64,000 nt of DNA, from positions 5,729,388-5,793,387 of the forward strand of contig AP019702.1 of the NCBI GenBank assembly GCA_006739055.1, in the 5' to 3' direction. The DNA comes from Allostella vacuolata. Its GTDB lineage: Bacteria; Pseudomonadota; Alphaproteobacteria; ATCC43930; Allostellaceae. The translations under genes were made by a program, and so were the position numbers. This document shows, piece after piece, positions 53,663-61,559 of this stretch. Below the pieces are notes generated by a model. That model saw only the letters and a list, made by a program, of their open reading frames with translations. It ran no database searches and was not told the DNA's origin. How positions within the stretch are numbered: position 1 is the stretch's first letter; every line of letters starts with the position of its first letter.

Positions 53663-54046
53663 TCACTCCTGCACCAGGTCGAACACGACGTGCGGCACCT
53701 CGCCGCCGACGATCCGGGCCTTCACCCGGGCGCCGATCGGCACCTCGGTCGGGCCCACGCCTTCTACGCGGGTCAGCAGCCGCACCCCTTCGGCCAGGTC
53801 GACCAGCGACACGTTGTGGTCGCCGCCCTTGTCCGGGCGATTGCGCACGGCACTCGTCGCATAGACCACGCCATGGCCCGATGCCTCGACCCGCTCCAGG
53901 TTGGCCGAGCCGCAATGCTTGCAGAAGACCCGTGGCGGAAAGCTGGACTGGCCGCAATCCGCGCAGGTCTGCACGGTGAAGCGCCCGGCCAGGAGCTCTT
54001 CGCGGTAGAGGGCGTCGGGCCCTGGCCCGCGGTCTTCTAAGGTCAT
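53663..54046 (-). CDS. DUF35 OB-fold/zinc-ribbon protein, partner of the thiolase-fold protein
   Basis: A 127-residue protein with the rubredoxin-like zinc ribbon CADCGQ...CKHCGS (residues 28-45) followed by an OB-fold domain (GHGVVYATSAVRNRP, VPIGARVKARIV). DUF35 proteins form complexes with thiolase-like enzymes, as in ChsH2 with Ltp2. It is the first gene of the minus-strand arm and faces the acyl-CoA dehydrogenase across a 90-bp regulatory gap. Confidence 0.87.
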   Translation of the reverse strand: MTLEDRGPGPDALYREELLAGRFTVQTCADCGQSSFPPRVFCKHCGSANLERVEASGHGVVYATSAVRNRPDKGGDHNVSLVDLAEGVRLLTRVEGVGPTEVPIGARVKARIVGGEVPHVVFDLVQE

Positions 54047-54095
54047 TCGGTGTCTCCCGGGAGATTGCGCTCAGGCGGTGGGGGCGGGCATGATA

Positions 54096-54106
54096 CTACC
54101 CGGTAG
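54096..54106. promoter_or_regulatory. Candidate operator in the divergent promoter region
   Basis: CTACC-C-GGTAG is a perfect 5+1+5 inverted repeat in the middle of the 90-bp gap between the two arms. The minus strand has a TATCAT-like -10 overlapping it. It is a plausible binding site for the TetR protein encoded at 55.3 kb, which would then control both arms. Only one copy was seen. Confidence 0.4.
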
Positions 54107-54135
54107 GTGCAAGACAAGGGACCGGAGGTTTGGCG

Positions 54136-55317
54136 ATGGGTGTGATCTGGGAGCCGCGGCTCGACCCGGCCTCGAAGGAATGGCTCGCCCGCGCCCAGGC
54201 GGCCACCGACCGGCATTTCGCGCCGCTGGCGGCCGAGATCGACCGCGACCAGCGATACCCGCATGAATCCATTCCGGTCCTGGTCGAGAGCGGCCTGTGC
54301 GGCATGTTCCTGCCCCGCGAGTTCGGCGGCAGCGGTGCTTCGCTGACGGCATTGACGGCGGTGGCCGAGACGGTGTCGGCGGGTTGCGCCACCACGGCCG
54401 CCATCATCTCGACCTACCAGCTGGGCGCCTTCCCCATCCTGCTCGAAGGCAGTGCGGAGCAGAAGGCGAAATATCTGGGATCGCTTGCCCGCGGCCAGTC
54501 GATCAGCTTCGCCTTGAGCGAGCAGGGCTCGGGGTCGGACGCCGCCGCCCTGTCGACCACCGCCGTGCGCGAGGGCGACGGCTGGCGCCTCCAGGGGGAG
54601 AAGTACTGGATCGGTAACGGCGGCATCTCGCGCTACTACGTCGTCTTCGCCCGCACCGACCCGGCGGCCGGCGCCCGCGGCATCAGCGCCTTCGTCGTCG
54701 ACAAGGAGCGCCCGGGTGTCGTGGTCGATCACTATTCGGACAAGATGGGCATCCGCGGCACACGCACCAGCAACCTGAAGCTGGACACGGCAGTCGGGCC
54801 GGCGGACCTGGTCGGGACCGAGAACCGGGCGCTGCGGCTGGCCTTCAAGACGCTCGACGTCGGGCGGGTGGTGGTCGCCGGGCAGGCCCTCGGCATCGCG
54901 CTCGCGGCCTATGGCGCGGCGCGCGACCGGTCGCTTGCCCGCGTTGCCTTCGGCCAGCCGATCGTCGACTTCCAGGGGATCTCGTTCCAGCTGGCCGACG
55001 TGGCGACATCGCTGTCGGCGGCCCGGATGATGATGTACGAGGCCGCCGCCGCCTACGACCGGGGCGAGAACATCTCGACCCTGGGGGCGATGGCCAAGCT
55101 CCATGCCACCGAGGTCGCGCATCGCGCGGTCGACGTCGCGGTGCAGGTCTGGGGCGGGGAAGGCTACTGCAAGCCGAGCCTGGTGGAGCGGCTCTACCGC
55201 GACCAGCGCATCACCGAGGTCTACGAGGGCACGTCGGAGATCCAGCGCCTCGTCATCGGCCGGGCCATCAAGGCCGAGGCCGAGGCGGTCGCCGCCGACG
55301 GGTCCGGGACCGCCTGA
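54136..55317 (+). CDS. Acyl-CoA dehydrogenase
   Basis: A 393-residue FAD enzyme that introduces a 2,3-double bond into an acyl-CoA. Motifs: FALSEQGSGSDAAALSTTA (FAD/substrate site), GEKYWIGNGGISRYYVVFA, FGQPIVDFQGISFQLAD and the C-terminal YRDQRITEVYEGTSEIQRL. The Glu in YEGTSE is the position of the catalytic base in many family members. The ATG at 54136 follows GGAGG by 7 bases. The TetR gene begins one base after its stop, so it is the first gene of the plus-strand arm. Confidence 0.93.
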   Translation: MGVIWEPRLDPASKEWLARAQAATDRHFAPLAAEIDRDQRYPHESIPVLVESGLCGMFLPREFGGSGASLTALTAVAETVSAGCATTAAIISTYQLGAFPILLEGSAEQKAKYLGSLARGQSISFALSEQGSGSDAAALSTTAVREGDGWRLQGEKYWIGNGGISRYYVVFARTDPAAGARGISAFVVDKERPGVVVDHYSDKMGIRGTRTSNLKLDTAVGPADLVGTENRALRLAFKTLDVGRVVVAGQALGIALAAYGAARDRSLARVAFGQPIVDFQGISFQLADVATSLSAARMMMYEAAAAYDRGENISTLGAMAKLHATEVAHRAVDVAVQVWGGEGYCKPSLVERLYRDQRITEVYEGTSEIQRLVIGRAIKAEAEAVAADGSGTA

Positions 55318-55318
55318 G

Positions 55319-55972
55319 ATGGCGGACATGCCCGACGCGGCCGAGCCGGAGAGCGGGGCACGGCCGGCGGCGCGCGTCGAAGGGCGCGACGCGATCCTGG
55401 AGGCGGCGGCCGCCGCCTTCACCGAGCGCGGCTACACCGCTACCACCATCGACGACATCGCCGACCGGCTGGGTGCCACCAAGGGCCGCGTCTACCACTA
55501 CTATCGCAGCAAGGCCGACATCTTCCTCGACATCCACCGCTACGCCATGCAGCGCATGCTGGACGTGGTGTCGCCGATCGCCCGGTCGCCGCTGCCGCCG
55601 GCGGCGCGGATCGCCGAGATGGTCCGGGCCCACGCCCTGCTGCTGATGGCGAGCTTCCCGTTCCAGCGGGTGTCGGTGCAGGGGCTGGAGCGGCACCTGG
55701 CCGGCCGGGTGACCGAGCGCCAGCGCAACGCGCTCGACGGCGTCATCCGCATGCGCGACGCCTACGAGGCGCTTTTCATCGGCGTGCTCGAAGAGGGGGT
55801 GGCGACCGGCGCCTTCCGGCCGCTGGTGGCGCGCCGGGCGGTGAAGCCGATCCTGGGGTCGCTCAACTGGCTGACCGTCTGGTACCGGCCGCGCCCGCAG
55901 GAGGACGCCGGCGCGCAGGCGGCGATCGCCGAGGAGATGGTGGAATTCGTGGTGCGGGGGTTGCGGCCGTGA
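55319..55972 (+). CDS. TetR-family transcriptional regulator
   Basis: A 217-residue repressor-type protein. The N-terminal helix-turn-helix is clear: AFTERGYTATTIDDIADRL, GATKGRVYHYYRSKADIF. The C-terminal ligand domain (about 85-215) is helical and may bind an acyl-CoA, as in related regulators of acyl-CoA genes (inference). It is embedded in the operon and probably regulates it through the inverted repeat at 54.1 kb. It overlaps the next gene by 4 bp (GTGA). Confidence 0.9.
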   Translation: MADMPDAAEPESGARPAARVEGRDAILEAAAAAFTERGYTATTIDDIADRLGATKGRVYHYYRSKADIFLDIHRYAMQRMLDVVSPIARSPLPPAARIAEMVRAHALLLMASFPFQRVSVQGLERHLAGRVTERQRNALDGVIRMRDAYEALFIGVLEEGVATGAFRPLVARRAVKPILGSLNWLTVWYRPRPQEDAGAQAAIAEEMVEFVVRGLRP

Positions 55973-57309
55973 CGATGCGGAACGAGAGCGCCAGACCCTA
56001 TTCGAGCGACCGCTGGGACAAGGCCGAGGGCTGGTCGCGCGACTGCCTGGCGGCGTTCCAGAAGGCGGCGCTGGGGCGCCAGCTGGGCACGGTGCATGCC
56101 GGCAGCGCCTATTATCGCGACCGCTTCGCCGCGGCCGGGTTCGAGCCGGGCGATTTCCGCGACCTGTCGGACCTGTCGCGCCTGCCGCTGACCACCAAGC
56201 AGGACTATCTGGCCGCACTGGAGGCGGACCCGCCCTGGGGCACGGCACTCGCCTGCGATCCCAAGGCGGTGCGCCGGGTGCACTTCTCCTCCGGCACCAC
56301 CTCGCGGCCGACGCCCGATGCCTGGACCGGTCCCGACCTCGCCCGCTGGGCCGACCTCTACGCCCGGGCCGCCTACAGCCAGGGCGTGCGCGAGGGAGAC
56401 GTCTTCCAGTGCCTCTTCTCCTACCCGTGGTTCGTGGGCGGGCTCGGCGCCACCGCGGCCTTCGAGCGCATCGGCTGCGCCGTGATCCCGGGCGGCAGCG
56501 GCGACACCGAGCGGCAGATCGAGACGCTGTTCGCCTACGGCACCACGGCAATCATGGCGACCCCGTCCTTCGCGGCCCACCTGGCCGAGGTGGCGGCGCG
56601 CATGGGGCGCGACCTGCGGCAGTCGGCGGTGCGCCATATCGGCGTCGGCGGCGAGCCGGGTGCCGGCGTCCCCGCGACCCGCGCGCGGCTGGAGGAACTG
56701 TGGGGCGCCCGCGTCTTCGACTGCTACGGCAGCCTGGAGTTCCAGCCGATCGCCTGGGACTGCGCGGCCCAGGCGGGTGGCCACCTGATGGAGGATTTCG
56801 CCTACGCCGAGGTGGTCGACCCCGAGACCGGGGCGGCGGTGCCCGACGGCACGCCCGGCATGCTGGTGCTGACCCATCTCGACAAGCAGGCCTTCCCGCT
56901 GGTGCGCTGGGCGACCGGCGACGTGGTGGTGCGGGATTCCACGCCGTGCGCCTGCGGGCGCACCCATGCCCGCCTGCCGGGCGGGGTGCTGGGCCGGGCC
57001 GACGACATGATCGTCATCCGCGGCGTCAACCTGTTCCCGACCGCGGTCGAGGACGTGGTGCGCGCGATGCCGGGGCTGGCCGACGAATACCGCATCATCC
57101 TCGATGAGACCGTGCGCGACCCGGCGACCGGCTTCCCGACCGGCATCCGGCTCCAGGTGGAGGCGACGGGGGACGCGCCGTCCGATGTCGGCTACAGGCT
57201 GGCCGATGCCATTCGCACCCGGCTGCTGGTGCGGGCGGTGGTCGAGGTGCTGCCGCCGATGACGCTCGACCGCTTCACCCACAAGGCGAAGCGCCTGGTG
57301 CGGCGATGA
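55969..57309 (+). CDS. PaaK-like aryl/acyl-CoA ligase
   Basis: A 446-residue AMP-forming ligase of the phenylacetate-CoA ligase type. Motifs: HFSSGTTSRPT (phosphate loop), FDCYGSLEFQPIAWDC, and the C-terminal GRADDMIVIRGVNLFPTAVEDVV with CACGRTH just before it. It would activate a free acid with CoA and ATP as the entry step of this pathway. The substrate cannot be read from sequence; phenylacetate is not implied. The start is GTG at 55969, overlapping the TetR stop; ATG at 55975 is possible. It overlaps the next gene by 4 bp. Confidence 0.87.
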   Translation: MTMRNESARPYSSDRWDKAEGWSRDCLAAFQKAALGRQLGTVHAGSAYYRDRFAAAGFEPGDFRDLSDLSRLPLTTKQDYLAALEADPPWGTALACDPKAVRRVHFSSGTTSRPTPDAWTGPDLARWADLYARAAYSQGVREGDVFQCLFSYPWFVGGLGATAAFERIGCAVIPGGSGDTERQIETLFAYGTTAIMATPSFAAHLAEVAARMGRDLRQSAVRHIGVGGEPGAGVPATRARLEELWGARVFDCYGSLEFQPIAWDCAAQAGGHLMEDFAYAEVVDPETGAAVPDGTPGMLVLTHLDKQAFPLVRWATGDVVVRDSTPCACGRTHARLPGGVLGRADDMIVIRGVNLFPTAVEDVVRAMPGLADEYRIILDETVRDPATGFPTGIRLQVEATGDAPSDVGYRLADAIRTRLLVRAVVEVLPPMTLDRFTHKAKRLVRR

Positions 57310-58118
57310 CATCTGAAGTCCTTGCGCCGGGGGTACTCGCCGGGCGGACCGCGATCGTCACCGGGGCCGGCAGCGGCATCGGCCGGGCGATCGCCATCCG
57401 GCTGGCCCGGCTCGGCGCCGACGTCGCCGGCTGCGGGCGGACCGCGGAGCGGCTGGAGGAGACCGGGCGGCTTGTCGAGGCGGCCGGCGGCCGCTTCCGC
57501 CACGCCATCGTCAATGTCCGCGACGCGGACGCGGCCACCGCCTTCATCCGATCGGTCGGGGATGCGGCGGGCGGCATCGACCTGCTGGTGAACAATGCCG
57601 GCGGGCAGTTCTTCGCCCCCGCGACCGAGATTTCGGCGCGCGGCTGGGCGTCGGTGATCGATCTCAACCTCACCGCCATCTTCACGGTGACCAGGGCCGC
57701 CCATCCCTATCTGGCGATGGCGCGCCCGCGCGGCGGGGCGGCGGTGGTCAACATCTCGCTGTCGGGCGTCGACCGCGGCTCCATGGGCATGGCGCATTCG
57801 ATCGCGGCGCGTGCCGGCGTGCTCGGCATGACGCGGACACTCGCGCTCGAATGGGCGCCGGCCGGCATCCGCCTCAACTGCATCGGGCCGGGCACGGTGG
57901 TGACCGGCGGCCTGGCCGGCGAGGCGGGCGAGGCCATCCTCGAGCGGCTGGTCGCCGCCACCCCGCTCGGCCGGACGACGACCGTCGACGAGGTGGCGGA
58001 GCTGACCGCATTCCTTGCCACTCCGGCCGCTTCCATGATCACCGGGCAGATGCTGCAGGTGGATGGCGGCGCACATCTCGGCGCCGGCCTGCACCTGATC
58101 GAGGCCCCGCCGGCATGA
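57306..58118 (+). CDS. SDR-family oxidoreductase with altered Tyr-Lys motif (enoyl-CoA-reductase-like)
   Basis: A 270-residue short-chain dehydrogenase. The cofactor loop VTGAGSGIGRAIAIRLA and NNAGGQFFAPA are normal, and the Ser is present in VNISLSG. The classical Y-x3-K is replaced by His and Arg (AHSIAARAGVLGMT). I recall a similar AARAG pattern in trans-2-enoyl-CoA and 2,4-dienoyl-CoA reductases, so this may reduce an unsaturated acyl-CoA instead of oxidising an alcohol. It lies between a CoA ligase and a CoA transferase, each with a 4-bp overlap. Confidence 0.83.
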   Translation: MTSEVLAPGVLAGRTAIVTGAGSGIGRAIAIRLARLGADVAGCGRTAERLEETGRLVEAAGGRFRHAIVNVRDADAATAFIRSVGDAAGGIDLLVNNAGGQFFAPATEISARGWASVIDLNLTAIFTVTRAAHPYLAMARPRGGAAVVNISLSGVDRGSMGMAHSIAARAGVLGMTRTLALEWAPAGIRLNCIGPGTVVTGGLAGEAGEAILERLVAATPLGRTTTVDEVAELTAFLATPAASMITGQMLQVDGGAHLGAGLHLIEAPPA

Positions 58119-59335
58119 CGGTCCATCCGCTGGACGGAATTCGCGTCCTCGACCTGTCGCGGGTCCTGGCCGGGCCCTGGTGCACCATGACGCTGGCCGA
58201 CCTCGGCGCGGAGGTGTGGAAGGTCGAGAACCCGGACGGCGGCGACGATACCCGCAAGTGGGGGCCGCCCTTCGCCGCGGGCGAAAGCGCCTACTACCTG
58301 GCGGTCAACCGAAACAAGCGGGGCATCGCCGTCGACCTGCGCACGCCGGGCGGCCAGACGGTCGTGCGCGCGCTCGCCGAGCGGGCGGACGTGCTGGTGG
58401 AGAACTATCGCGCCGGGGCACTGGCCCGGTACGGTCTCGACTGGGAGACGCTGTCGGCGGCCAATCCGCGCCTGATCTATTGCTCGATCTCCGCCTATGG
58501 GCGGTCGAGCCCGATGGCCGCCCGGCCCGGCTACGACTTCGTCGTCCAGGCCGAGGGCGGGCTCATGTCGATCACGGGCGCGGCCGGCGCCGAGCCGATG
58601 AAGGTCGGCGTCGCCATCTGCGACGTACTGACCGGCAAGGACGCCACCCAGGCCATCCTGGCGGCGCTGATCGCCCGCGGTCGCACCGGCCGCGGCCAGC
58701 TGATCGACATCGCCCTGCTCGATTCGACCGTGGCGGCCCTGGTCAATGTCGGCAGCGCGTACCTGGTGTCCGGCAAGGCGCCTGGCCGCTGGGGCAACGC
58801 CCACCCCACCACCGTGCCCTACCAGATCTTCGCCACCGCCGACGGGATGCTGGCGCTTGCCTGCGGCAACGACCTGCAGTTCGCCGCCCTCTGCCGGCGC
58901 GCGCTCCGCCGGCCCGACCTGGCCGACGACCCGCGCTTCGCACGGAACGTGGACCGGGTGGGGCACCGGGAGGTGCTGATCCCGCTGCTGGAGGCGATCT
59001 TCGCCGCCGGCACGACGGCGGACTGGTTCGCCCGCCTCGATGCCGCCGGCGTGCCGGCCGGCATCGTGCGGGACGTGCCGGCCGTGCTGACCGCGCCCGA
59101 GGTGCTGGCGCGCGGCATGGTGGCGACGGTCGACCATCCGACGATCGGCCCGCTCGAGCTGGTGGCGAGCGCGCTCAACCTGTCGGATACTCCGGTGATC
59201 CCGCCGCGGGCACCGCCGCTGCTGGGTCAGGACACCGACCGGGTGCTGGCGGAAGTGCTGGGCTATGATGACGACCGGATCGCCGCGCTCCACGCCGAGG
59301 GCGCGGTTTCCGGATCGCCGCCGGTCCGGCTATAA
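58115..59335 (+). CDS. CaiB/BaiF family (class III) CoA transferase
   Basis: A 406-residue class III CoA transferase. Motifs: LDGIRVLDLSRVLAGPWCTM, LGAEVWKVENPDGGDDTR, NRNKRGIAVDLRTPGG, the region GYDFVVQAEGGLMSITG and the AICDVLTGKDATQ stretch typical of the family. It would move CoA between acids or act as an acyl-CoA racemase relative. With the PaaK-like ligase it gives the pathway two ways to form CoA esters. It starts inside the SDR stop (ATGA). Confidence 0.9.
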   Translation: MTVHPLDGIRVLDLSRVLAGPWCTMTLADLGAEVWKVENPDGGDDTRKWGPPFAAGESAYYLAVNRNKRGIAVDLRTPGGQTVVRALAERADVLVENYRAGALARYGLDWETLSAANPRLIYCSISAYGRSSPMAARPGYDFVVQAEGGLMSITGAAGAEPMKVGVAICDVLTGKDATQAILAALIARGRTGRGQLIDIALLDSTVAALVNVGSAYLVSGKAPGRWGNAHPTTVPYQIFATADGMLALACGNDLQFAALCRRALRRPDLADDPRFARNVDRVGHREVLIPLLEAIFAAGTTADWFARLDAAGVPAGIVRDVPAVLTAPEVLARGMVATVDHPTIGPLELVASALNLSDTPVIPPRAPPLLGQDTDRVLAEVLGYDDDRIAALHAEGAVSGSPPVRL

Positions 59336-59362
59336 CCGCGGGCCGGCCAGCAGGAGAGGGTG

Positions 59363-59689
59363 ATGTTCGGAATTTTCGGCGACAGCCTGGAGCGGCTCTT
59401 CACCAAGGAGCTGAAGGCGCGCGGGGCGAAGATCCCCAAGGCGGCGGTGCGGGAGATCGTCGCCATGGCGACGGCGTCGGTCCCTCCGGCCCAGCGCGCC
59501 CTGCCGGGCGAGCACGGCCACAACCTGGGCGAGGACGCGGTCATCCATTTCGCGGCCTGGACCGCCATGGTCGCCAACAAGGCGGCCGGCCGGCCGCTGC
59601 GCACCTCCGCACTCGATCCCGACATCTATCCGGAAACCGAGGCGGCGCTCCGCGCCATACTGGTCAAGCACGGCGCCGTCGCGGCCTGA
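59363..59689 (+). CDS. Small protein of unknown function at the end of the CoA operon
   Basis: A 108-residue soluble protein, predicted mostly helical. The start ATG at 59363 follows CAGGAGAGGG; a GTG at 59360 is possible. Stretches such as LPGEHGHNLGEDAVIHFAAW and TSALDPDIYPETEAAL are not recognised as any family. It lies 27 bp after the CoA transferase on the same strand and converges with the MFS gene 2 bp away. A role in the same pathway is possible but only by position. Confidence 0.7.
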   Translation: MFGIFGDSLERLFTKELKARGAKIPKAAVREIVAMATASVPPAQRALPGEHGHNLGEDAVIHFAAWTAMVANKAAGRPLRTSALDPDIYPETEAALRAILVKHGAVAA

Positions 59690-59691
59690 GC

Positions 59692-60936
59692 CTATCGCGA
59701 CGCAGCGGCGCGGCTGCCGCGGACGAACCACAGGAAGGCCGCGACCTGGAAGGCGAGCATGGTGCCGAAGGCCCAGCGATAGGCCTCGGCCGGATAGCGG
59801 CCGTCGACCGCCGGCCACAGGTCGATGATCCAGCCGATCGCCGCCTGGGCGGCGAAGCCGATGCCGAAATTGAGCAGGTTGGTGGCGGTGTTGACCCGCC
59901 CGACGATCGCGGCCGGGAAGTGGCGGTTGAGGATCGGGAAGAAGACGATGGCGCCGTTCGACAGCAGGCCGAACAGCACCCACAGGAAGAAGGACGGCGC
60001 GCCGACCTGCAGGGTGATCAGCAGCTGGACTGCGATCAGCAGCAGGATCGCCCCGCCCAGGATCCGCGTCAGCGCCACCCCGCGGCGGACCAGCAGGTCG
60101 GTCACCACGCCCGAGAGCGCGAAGCCCAGGGTCATCGCCGCCGCGATGGCGAAGAGGTAGCCGGCCGTGGTTTCGCGGTCGAGACCGCCGACGTCGCGCA
60201 GCCAGGGGCCCGCCCACAGGGTCTGGATCGCCATGGTGATGCCGAGCGTGGTGACCGCGACGGGAGTGATCCGCCAGAAGAAGGGGTCGCGATAGATCTG
60301 CCCCACGGCCGCGAACTGGTCGCGCAGCCGGCCGGCGGCGGTCGATGGCCGGTCCGGCACCAGCAGCAGGATCAGCAGCGCCGACAGGCCGGTCAGGACG
60401 GCCAGCCCGATGAAGAGGCCGCGCCAGTCGACGACATGCAGCATCGCCTCGGCCGGAGCCGTGGCCGCGAGCGCGCCCAGCCCGCCCATCGCCATGAAGC
60501 AGCCATTGACCAGCGGCCAGCGTTCCCGGGGGACCCACTGGGTGATCGCCTTCAGGGACGCCATCAGCCCGCCGGCCATGCCGATGCCGATGATGGTGCG
60601 CGCCGCGAACAGGCCGGTGCGCGTCTCCGCCTGCGAGAAGAGCACGATGCCGACCGTCGCGGTCGCTAGCAGGGTGGCCTGCACCCGCCGTGGTCCCCAG
60701 CGATCGAGCGCCACGCCGAGCGGCACCTGGAGGAGCGCGAAGGACAGGAAATAGGCTGCGGTCAGCAGCCCCAGGTCCCCCGCGGACAGGCCGACCGCGG
60801 CCACGAGATCCGGGGCGACCACGGCATTCACCGCGCGCAGCAGGTAGGAGCAGAAATAGCCCGCTGCGAACGGTGCCAGCACGGTCGCCAGGATGCGGGC
60901 CGGCGAAAGCCCGCCATCCGCTCGGCCGGCGGTCAT
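59692..60936 (-). CDS. MFS transporter
   Basis: A 414-residue major facilitator with about 12 membrane helices. The family motif between helices 2 and 3 is VPLGVALDRWGPRRVQ; a second copy-like motif appears as SGVVTDLLVRRG in the C-terminal half. KAITQWVPRERWPLVNG resembles the sugar-phosphate/organic-anion branch. The start at 60936 overlaps the upstream EpmC-like gene by 4 bp, so it is the last gene of a minus-strand unit with that gene and the M81 peptidase. The substrate is unknown. Confidence 0.86.
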   Translation of the reverse strand: MTAGRADGGLSPARILATVLAPFAAGYFCSYLLRAVNAVVAPDLVAAVGLSAGDLGLLTAAYFLSFALLQVPLGVALDRWGPRRVQATLLATATVGIVLFSQAETRTGLFAARTIIGIGMAGGLMASLKAITQWVPRERWPLVNGCFMAMGGLGALAATAPAEAMLHVVDWRGLFIGLAVLTGLSALLILLLVPDRPSTAAGRLRDQFAAVGQIYRDPFFWRITPVAVTTLGITMAIQTLWAGPWLRDVGGLDRETTAGYLFAIAAAMTLGFALSGVVTDLLVRRGVALTRILGGAILLLIAVQLLITLQVGAPSFFLWVLFGLLSNGAIVFFPILNRHFPAAIVGRVNTATNLLNFGIGFAAQAAIGWIIDLWPAVDGRYPAEAYRWAFGTMLAFQVAAFLWFVRGSRAAASR

Positions 60937-61559
60937 GCAGCGCGATGGAGAAGGGGCGTCGCGACCGGCCGGGCGTCGCCGTCGATCGCGCCCTGGGCGT
61001 GCAGCCGCTCGACGACGGCCGAGAAGTAGTCGGCGGTGGATGGCCGCGACCAGCCTTCGAGCCAGTTCTGCTCGACGAAGGCGTGGATCGCGGGCTGCTC
61101 CAGCTCCGCCTCCCACAGGATGCCGAGCAACGAGGCCTCGGCCTCCTCGGCCGCCAGGGCGGCTTCGTCGAGGCAGCGGTCGGCGTCGGCCTCCCCCTTG
61201 CGCCCGGTTTCCGGCCCCGCACCCAGGCCGAAGTCGCGCCGCCCGCGCCGCCAGTCCGGCGCCAGCAGCCAATGGGCGACCTCGTGCAGGATGACCCAGG
61301 CCTCGCTGTCGGTGCGCAGGACCGACCCGTCCCAGGAGAAGGCCGCGGCCGGGGCCTCGTCCAGGGTCGGGATGCCGAGCCGGCGGGCGAGCGCCACCGC
61401 GCTTGCCCGGCGTGCGGGCGAGTCCTCGGGCCCGCCATGCCGGGCGCTGGCGGCGATCCGGGCCAGCGCCCGGGCCGCCAGCGGCCGGTCGGCGAGCACC
61501 GCGGCGAAGCCGGCGAGCGCCGCCGGCACCGCCGCCGGGTCCAGGGCAGTCAGGATCAC
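60933..61559 (-). CDS. HExxH protein resembling EF-P hydroxylase EpmC (YfcM)
   Basis: A 208-residue protein starting at GTG 61559 inside the M81 stop (GTGA). It has WVILHEVAHWLLAP, then RRGRRDFGLGAG and ALAAEEAEASLLGILWE. From memory, E. coli EpmC has HEISHW, then RRxxxDFGYW and a KPQALDWLF helix in the same order. EpmC hydroxylates the modified Lys of elongation factor P. The match is short and partial, so a plain metallopeptidase-like protein is the alternative. The neighbours do not include efp, epmA or epmB. Confidence 0.5.
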   Translation of the reverse strand: MILTALDPAAVPAALAGFAAVLADRPLAARALARIAASARHGGPEDSPARRASAVALARRLGIPTLDEAPAAAFSWDGSVLRTDSEAWVILHEVAHWLLAPDWRRGRRDFGLGAGPETGRKGEADADRCLDEAALAAEEAEASLLGILWEAELEQPAIHAFVEQNWLEGWSRPSTADYFSAVVERLHAQGAIDGDARPVATPLLHRAA

